Assembly: GCA_017545095.1 (NCBI GenBank)
Contig: JAFYCU010000065.1
Coordinates: 1-18,450 of the forward strand
Origin: Muribaculaceae bacterium
GTDB taxonomy: Bacteria; Bacteroidota; Bacteroidia; Bacteroidales; Muribaculaceae
Direction of reading: 5' to 3'
Length of the DNA: 18,450 nucleotides
Shown one piece after another: positions 14,477 to 18,450 of this stretch. The notes below the pieces were generated by a model. The model searched no databases. It was not told the origin of the DNA and worked only from the letters and a program-made list of their open reading frames with translations. A program made the position numbers and the translations under genes. The stretch's first letter is position 1, and every line of letters starts with the position of its first letter.

Positions 14477-15508
14477 ATGAAAACGAGAATATTAGTTACT
14501 GGTGGAACCGGATTCATCGGTTCGCACACCACCGTGGAGCTGCAACAGGCTGGCTACGATGTGGTGATTATCGACAACCTGAGCAACAGCAACCGTGAGG
14601 TGGTCGATGGCATTGAGCGCATCACCAGCATTCGGCCGGCGTTTGTCGAGGGCGACTGTACCGACATGGGCGTGCTGCGCCGCCTGTTCGAAACCTATCC
14701 CGGTGTCAAGGGCATCATCAACTTTGCTGCCAGCAAGGCTGTGGGCGAGAGCGTGCAAAAGCCCATACTCTACTACCGCAACAATCTCAACATCCTGCTC
14801 AACCTGCTCGACCTGATGCCGGAATATGGCGTGGAGGCTTTTGTGTTCTCATCGTCGTGCACCGTCTATGGCGAGCCCGACCAGAACCCCATCACCGAGG
14901 AAGCGCCTATCAAGAAGGCTACCTCGCCCTATGGAGCCACCAAGCAAATCAGCGAGGGCATTATTGCCGATGTGATTCGTAGCGGAAGCCCCATCAATGC
15001 GGTGCTGCTGCGCTATTTCAACCCCATTGGGGCGCATCCCAGTGCCGAGATTGGTGAACTGCCCAACGGCGTGCCGCAGAATCTGGTGCCTTACCTTACG
15101 CAGACCGCCATAGGCATCCGCAAGGAACTGAGCATCTTCGGCAATGATTACAGCACTCCCGATGGCACCTGCATTCGCGACTTCATCTATGTGGTCGATT
15201 TGGCAAAGGCTCACGTCAAGGCACTCGACCGTATGCTTCAAGGGCAGAATGCTGAACCGCTCGAGGTGTTCAACATCGGCACAGGGCAAGGACTGTCGGT
15301 GCTCCAACTCGTCAATGCCTTTGAGCAAGCCACCGGCGTGAAAGTGCCGCATCGTATTGCCGCGCGGCGAGAAGGCGACATCGAGCAGATTTGGGCCGAC
15401 CCCGCTCGGGCCAACCAGGTACTCGGATGGACAGCGCAGACCGATATCCACGACGTGATGCGAAGCGCATGGCGATGGCAGCAACGTTTGGCAAAGGATA
15501 ATGGATGA
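14477..15508 (+). CDS. galE: UDP-glucose 4-epimerase
   Basis: The extended short-chain dehydrogenase of 343 residues interconverts UDP-Glc and UDP-Gal (and possibly the N-acetyl forms). It shows the NAD loop GGTGFIGSH near the N-terminus, the SSSCTVYG strand with the catalytic Ser/Thr region, the Tyr-x3-Lys pair in SPYGATK, ALLRYFNPIGAH-type and RDFIYVVDLA motifs, all characteristic of GalE. It lies nine bases behind wecB and its TGA overlaps the ATG of the next gene. Supply of UDP-Gal or UDP-GalNAc together with UDP-ManNAc points to a nucleotide-sugar operon for glycan building. Substrate breadth cannot be told from sequence alone. Confidence 0.95.
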   Translation: MKTRILVTGGTGFIGSHTTVELQQAGYDVVIIDNLSNSNREVVDGIERITSIRPAFVEGDCTDMGVLRRLFETYPGVKGIINFAASKAVGESVQKPILYYRNNLNILLNLLDLMPEYGVEAFVFSSSCTVYGEPDQNPITEEAPIKKATSPYGATKQISEGIIADVIRSGSPINAVLLRYFNPIGAHPSAEIGELPNGVPQNLVPYLTQTAIGIRKELSIFGNDYSTPDGTCIRDFIYVVDLAKAHVKALDRMLQGQNAEPLEVFNIGTGQGLSVLQLVNAFEQATGVKVPHRIAARREGDIEQIWADPARANQVLGWTAQTDIHDVMRSAWRWQQRLAKDNG

Positions 15509-15834
15509 TGATTATGACCGAAGAACAGCGATTGAAAACCATCGAGAACATCGTGGCCATGTTGCGCACGGTGTTCGACCCCGAGATACCTGTCGATGTC
15601 TACAGTCTGGGGCTGATCTATAGCATCGATGTCACCGATGATGGCGTGGCCAACATCGACATGACGCTCACGGCACCCAACTGCCCCGCTGCCGACTACA
15701 TCTTCGAAGACATCCGCCAAAAGGTGGAAAGTGTGGAGGGCATTACCACGGCCAACGTCAAACTCGTGTTTGAACCCGAATGGGACGTGCGCATGATGAG
15801 CGACGAAGCCAAGCTAGAACTGGGAATGTTGTAA
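15505..15834 (+). CDS. MIP18/DUF59-family iron-sulfur assembly protein (SufT/PaaD-like)
   Basis: The 109-residue protein has the family core DPEIPVDVYSLGLIY (25-39) and LTAPNCP (55-61) with the conserved Cys60, as in SufT-like proteins that help maturate Fe-S proteins. Start candidates are ATGs at 15505, 15508 and 15514; I use 15505 because it makes an ATGA overlap with galE, but MTEEQ (15514) is the more usual beginning. Coupling of a Fe-S maturation gene to sugar-nucleotide epimerases is probably a genomic accident of operon organisation rather than a pathway link. The family call is firm. Confidence 0.88.
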   Translation: MMIMTEEQRLKTIENIVAMLRTVFDPEIPVDVYSLGLIYSIDVTDDGVANIDMTLTAPNCPAADYIFEDIRQKVESVEGITTANVKLVFEPEWDVRMMSDEAKLELGML

Positions 15835-15837
15835 AAG

Positions 15838-15949
15838 AACCAATAGCCAAGAAGCAAGCTGTCGGGCTGTGCCGCAACGCCGTTGCGGCCAAAGCAAGTC
15901 CCCCTTAGGGGGATTTAGAGGGCCACGAGCTGCATCACTCCTCACCACC
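15838..15949 (+). repeat. Palindrome-rich spacer before lpxH
   Basis: It holds GCCGCAAC-GCC-GTTGCGGC (15871-15889) and CCCCC-TTA-GGGGG (15900-15912), the latter followed by GATTTAGAGGG. Stretches like the second palindrome recur, in my experience, between genes of many Bacteroidota. There is no T-run, so neither is a standard terminator. A frame open from ATG 15869 crosses both palindromes and is not believed to be the gene start. Confidence 0.5.
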
Positions 15950-16702
15950 GTGCCCAAGCACTATTTCATCAGCGACCTCCATCTGGGAGCGGCCTATGTG
16001 GCCGACCATCGCGCTCACGAGCAGCGCGTGACCCGGTTCCTCGACACCGTGAAAGGTGACGCGGCCTCGCTGTGGCTGCTTGGCGACGTGCTCGACTATT
16101 GGTTCGAGTATCGCAAGGTGGTGCCCCGTGGACATGTGCGCTTTCTGGGCAAACTCGCGGAACTGGCCGATGCTGGGGTCGACATCCATTGGTTTACCGG
16201 CAACCATGATGTTTGGCTACGCGACTATCTGCGCGACGAGATTGGCCTCACCGTTCACCATGCCGCCACTACCGTCACCCTCGATGGCCACCGCCTCTTC
16301 CTTGCGCATGGCGATGATGTGGGACGCCAGCCTGCTATGTACCGCTTTACCCGTTGGTGCTTCCACAACCCCGTGTGCCAGTGGCTATATGCCGCCATTC
16401 ATCCACGTTGGACCACTGCTGTGGCCACTGGATGGTCGGCCGATAATCGCACGCGCCGCAAGCCCAAACGCGAGCATCGCGCTCAAGACAACGCATTTGC
16501 CCGCCTCGTCCACTTTGCCGAGGCGCACCATAGCCAACACAACGACGTAGACACCTACATCTTCGGCCACTTGCACATGGCCCGCCAGCAGAACATCGAT
16601 GCAGGCAATGCCCAAATCATCTGTCTGGGCGATTGGCTCCACCACGACACCTATGCTTTTCTCAGCGATGGAACCATCACGCTGCAGGCGTTCCACTCCT
16701 GA
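15950..16702 (+). CDS. lpxH: UDP-2,3-diacylglucosamine hydrolase (lipid A synthesis)
   Basis: The calcineurin-like metallophosphoesterase cleaves UDP-2,3-diacyl-GlcN to lipid X, an early lipid A step at the inner membrane. The start is GTG 15950, giving MPKHYFISDLHLG, the usual N-terminus, and a 250-residue protein of normal length; the upstream ATG at 15869 would prepend a low-complexity, palindrome-encoded stretch. Metal ligands are all visible: D9-x-H11, GD46 with D49, GNHD (84-87), H120 in AHGDD, and GHLH (206-209). A basic segment (RTRRKPKREHR, 167-177) may contact membrane or substrate. LpxI and LpxG alternatives lack this motif set. It stands apart from the epimerase operon by the spacer but on the same strand. 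Confidence 0.88.
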   Translation: MPKHYFISDLHLGAAYVADHRAHEQRVTRFLDTVKGDAASLWLLGDVLDYWFEYRKVVPRGHVRFLGKLAELADAGVDIHWFTGNHDVWLRDYLRDEIGLTVHHAATTVTLDGHRLFLAHGDDVGRQPAMYRFTRWCFHNPVCQWLYAAIHPRWTTAVATGWSADNRTRRKPKREHRAQDNAFARLVHFAEAHHSQHNDVDTYIFGHLHMARQQNIDAGNAQIICLGDWLHHDTYAFLSDGTITLQAFHS

Positions 16703-16764
16703 TCGCAAGGAAGAGGTTGTGATGACATCAACAAAACTTATTAAACCATAGTGAGATTGACGAA

Positions 16765-16989
16765 ATGAAAGTGAGAGGATATGACGTGACCAAGGTGAAA
16801 ACCCGTTTCCGAATCGTGGACATGATGTGTGAATGCCCGAAAGTAACGGAGTTGCAAATGTCCAAGGAGATTGGCATTTCCGAGAAAGCGATTCAAAAGC
16901 AGGTGAAGAAGCTGCGCGGTCGTGGAATCATCCGCCGCATTGGCTCAGCCCGTGCTGGATATTGGGAAGTGATTGCCCCCCCAAAATAA
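16765..16989 (+). CDS. Small winged helix-turn-helix protein
   Basis: The 74-residue protein is essentially one winged HTH: MSKEIGISEKAIQKQVKKL (32-50) gives the helix-turn-helix and GRGIIRRIGSARAGYWEVI (52-70) the wing. In Bacteroidota this module is most familiar as the C-terminal DNA-binding end of larger RecG/AlbA-type or Fic-type proteins, so this may be a stand-alone regulator or a remnant of one. It begins with ATG, and no missing part can be traced immediately upstream. No promoter box was recognised. After it, 16990-17083 holds only three imperfect GTGCTGGC/GTGCTGAC repeats (16990, 17021, 17061). It could be a real small gene or degraded; both are possible. Confidence 0.6.
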   Translation: MKVRGYDVTKVKTRFRIVDMMCECPKVTELQMSKEIGISEKAIQKQVKKLRGRGIIRRIGSARAGYWEVIAPPK

Positions 16990-17078
16990 GTGCTGGCATG
17001 ATTTTCTCGTTAGCATAGGTGTGCTGGCCTGTTATTGGTCCGATAGTCTTGAACGTATCCGTGCTGACATGATGTCAT

Positions 17079-17124
17079 GAAAAAATCAACGTCAACGAGC
17101 ATTGTTTGCCCGTTGACGTTGATT
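17079..17124 (-). terminator. Intrinsic terminator of the decarboxylase operon
   Basis: AATCAACGTCAACG (17084-17097) and CGTTGACGTTGATT (17111-17124) form a perfect 14-bp stem with a 13-base loop. On the minus strand it is followed by a T6 run, 16 bases after the oadB stop; on the plus strand there is no T-run. Confidence 0.9.
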
Positions 17125-17139
17125 AACTATTTAGCCTTG

Positions 17140-18294
17140 TCAGCCTAAGAAGCCGAGGAGGACACCGGCGGCAACCGCCGAGCCAATCACACCAGCCACG
17201 TTGGGACCCATGGCGTGCATGAGCAGGTAGTTGGTGGGGTCGTACTTCAGACCCTGGTCGTTGCTGATGCGGGCGGCCATGGGCACGGCGCTCACACCGG
17301 CATTGCCAATGAGCGGGTTGAGCTTCTTATGCTTGGGCAAAATCAGGTTGAAAAGCTTCACAAACAGCACACCCGAGCAGGTGGCAATCACAAAGGCGCA
17401 GAATCCCAGGAAGAAGATGAAGATGGTCTCCTTGGTAAGGAATTCCGAGGCCTGGGTGCTGGCACCCACAGTCATGCCCAAGATGATGGTCACCATGTCG
17501 GTCATGGCGTTGCTGGCGGTCTTGGCCAGGCGGGTGGTCACGCCGCTCTCACGCAGCAAGTTGCCGAAGAAGAGCATACCCAGCAGCGGCAGACCGCTCG
17601 GCACCACAAAGCAGGTGAGGATAAGACCGAAGATAGGGAAGAGAATCTTCTCGGTCTGCGACACCTTGCGGGCGGGCTTCATGCGGATGAGACGCTCCTT
17701 CTTGGTGGTGAGCAGGCGCATCACCGGCGGCTGAATCACCGGCACAAGGGCCATGTAGCTGTAGGCGCACACGGCAATGGCTCCCATCAGGTTAGGAGCG
17801 AGCTTGCCCGAAAGGAAGATAGCCGTGGGTCCGTCGGCACCGCCGATGATGGCGATGGCACCGGCCTGGTCAGGCATGAACCCGAGCGCCAGAGCAATAA
17901 TGTAGGCACCAAAGATACCGAACTGTGCGGCTGCACCCACAAGCATGAGCTTGGGATTGGCCAGCAAGGCGCTAAAGTCGGTCATCGCGCCGATGCCCAG
18001 GAAGATGAGTGGCGGGTACCAGCCGTTTCTCACACCTTGATATAGGATGTTGAGCACCGAACCGTCCTCATAGATGCCGATCTCGTTACCCGGCTGGAAA
18101 GGAATGTTGCCAATCAGGATACCGAAGCCGATGGGCACGAGAAGCATGGGTTCAAAGTCATATTTGATTGCGAGGAAGATGAAGAACAATCCCACCACAA
18201 TCATAATCAGGTTGGTCCATTCAAAGTTGTAGAATCCGGTAAAATGCCAGAAGTCCAACAACTTGGTGAACAGGAAATTGTCAAGCAGTACCAT
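17140..18294 (-). CDS. oadB: Sodium ion-translocating decarboxylase, beta subunit (OadB/MmdB/GcdB)
   Basis: The 384-residue inner-membrane protein couples decarboxylation of a biotin-bound carboxyl to sodium export. It opens with the usual short N-terminus and hydrophobic helix MIVVGLFFIFLAI, and shows GGADGPTAIFLS (151-162), whose Asp corresponds to the essential sodium-binding acid of KpOadB, AYSYMALVPVIQPP (177-190) with the conserved Tyr, SNAMTDM and a C-terminal GNAGVSAVPMAAR with LMHAMGPNVAGVIGS. Upstream on the same strand is the end of a biotin carrier gene. Sequence does not separate oxaloacetate from methylmalonyl-CoA or glutaconyl-CoA decarboxylase; in Bacteroidales the methylmalonyl-CoA type of propionate formation is the commonest context. 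The gene symbol is therefore provisional. The following terminator shows it is the last gene of its operon. Confidence 0.92.
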   Translation of the reverse strand: MVLLDNFLFTKLLDFWHFTGFYNFEWTNLIMIVVGLFFIFLAIKYDFEPMLLVPIGFGILIGNIPFQPGNEIGIYEDGSVLNILYQGVRNGWYPPLIFLGIGAMTDFSALLANPKLMLVGAAAQFGIFGAYIIALALGFMPDQAGAIAIIGGADGPTAIFLSGKLAPNLMGAIAVCAYSYMALVPVIQPPVMRLLTTKKERLIRMKPARKVSQTEKILFPIFGLILTCFVVPSGLPLLGMLFFGNLLRESGVTTRLAKTASNAMTDMVTIILGMTVGASTQASEFLTKETIFIFFLGFCAFVIATCSGVLFVKLFNLILPKHKKLNPLIGNAGVSAVPMAARISNDQGLKYDPTNYLLMHAMGPNVAGVIGSAVAAGVLLGFLG

Positions 18295-18298
18295 GGAT

Positions 18299-18385
18299 TT
18301 AACTAGTTTCTGGTTTCTAGCCCCTCGTTTCTGGTTTTGTGTCTCTAGGAAGCGGATGCCGACTAGAGACTAGAAACGCTGGACT
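18299..18385 (-). repeat. Inverted- and direct-repeat tract between biotin carrier and oadB
   Basis: It contains two GTTTCTGG copies (18306, 18327), and two perfect inverted pairs: GTCTCTAG (18341-18348) with CTAGAGAC (18363-18370), and GTTTCTAG (18313-18320) with CTAGAAAC (18370-18377). The transcript from the minus strand could fold here between two genes that should be co-transcribed. Confidence 0.5.
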
Positions 18386-18399
18386 ATCAACTAAATTAA

Positions 18400-18450
18400 T
18401 TATCCGATTACCATGATAGTGTTACCCTCGAGTACCGAATCCTCCTTCGA
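18400..18450 (-). CDS. Biotin carboxyl carrier subunit of the decarboxylase, C-terminal 16 residues (truncated by window edge)
   Basis: Reading the minus strand from the window end gives SKEDSVLEGNTIMVIG then stop (TAA). The D-S-V-x-E-G-x-x-I-M-V-I-G ending is that of biotinyl domains in OadA/GcdC/MmdC carriers, which hold the carboxybiotin that the beta subunit decarboxylates. Only the tail is present; the biotin-bearing MKM motif would lie beyond the window. Its position upstream of oadB on the same strand supports the assignment. Confidence 0.75.
   Translation of the reverse strand, partial: SKEDSVLEGNTIMVIG

Noticed and set aside
16990..17080. Three GTGCTGGC-like repeats, considered as a CRISPR-like array
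   Set aside because: Units are only about 8-13 bases, imperfect, and unevenly spaced (31 and 40 bases); no Cas genes nearby.
1..18450. tRNA, rRNA, transposase or integrase genes
   Set aside because: None could be recognised by sequence or protein motif anywhere in the window.

Overview
The window looks like a piece of a Bacteroidales chromosome (Bacteroidota; family not decidable by eye, Prevotellaceae or Muribaculaceae-like are reasonable guesses). The reasons are repeated TAnnTTTG-type -7 promoter boxes, absence of clear Shine-Dalgarno sequences, secreted proteins with a C-terminal tail of the PGIYINDGRKVVIK kind, a Bacteroidota-style LpxH, an OadB-type decarboxylase subunit and an FGE/SUMF1-fold protein. 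Coding DNA is GC-rich and third-position GC is high, so many long open frames on the opposite strand are only shadows.

Layout. (1) 3-776: 3' part of an FGE/SUMF1-fold gene whose C-terminus resembles the variable region of a diversity-generating retroelement target. (2) 777-1299: a gene-free, repeat-rich stretch with a long GC-rich hairpin, a REP-like stem-loop, and two tandem copies of an intergenic element whose right end is a Bacteroidales promoter. (3) 1300-5395: three tightly coupled genes, namely a nucleotidyltransferase/PLP-enzyme fusion, an ornithine cyclodeaminase-family dehydrogenase, and a TagB/TagF-like phosphotransferase. Together they suggest a pathway that makes and transfers a CDP-activated phospho-amino-alcohol onto a surface glycan. 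(4) 5570-10363: two tandem paralogous secreted proteins, each apparently a seven-bladed beta-propeller with a divergent helical insert, each with its own promoter, structured 5' leader of equal length, and intrinsic terminator. (5) 10619-13113: a polysaccharide flippase overlapped by a membrane acyltransferase. (6) 13298-15834: wecB, galE and a MIP18/DUF59 gene, preceded by a third copy of the promoter-bearing element. (7) 15950-16989: LpxH and a small winged-helix protein. (8) Minus strand, 18450-17140: the end of a biotin carrier and the beta subunit of a sodium-pumping decarboxylase, ended by a strong terminator.

Most plus-strand genes concern the cell envelope: nucleotide-sugar supply (WecB, GalE), lipid A (LpxH), glycan export and O-acylation (flippase, acyltransferase), and a probable phosphodiester decoration. 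The most interesting items are the three-gene decoration cassette, the repeated portable promoter that drives both it and wecB-galE, and the propeller pair with position-matched leader structures. All functional calls come from motif recognition; no database search was run.
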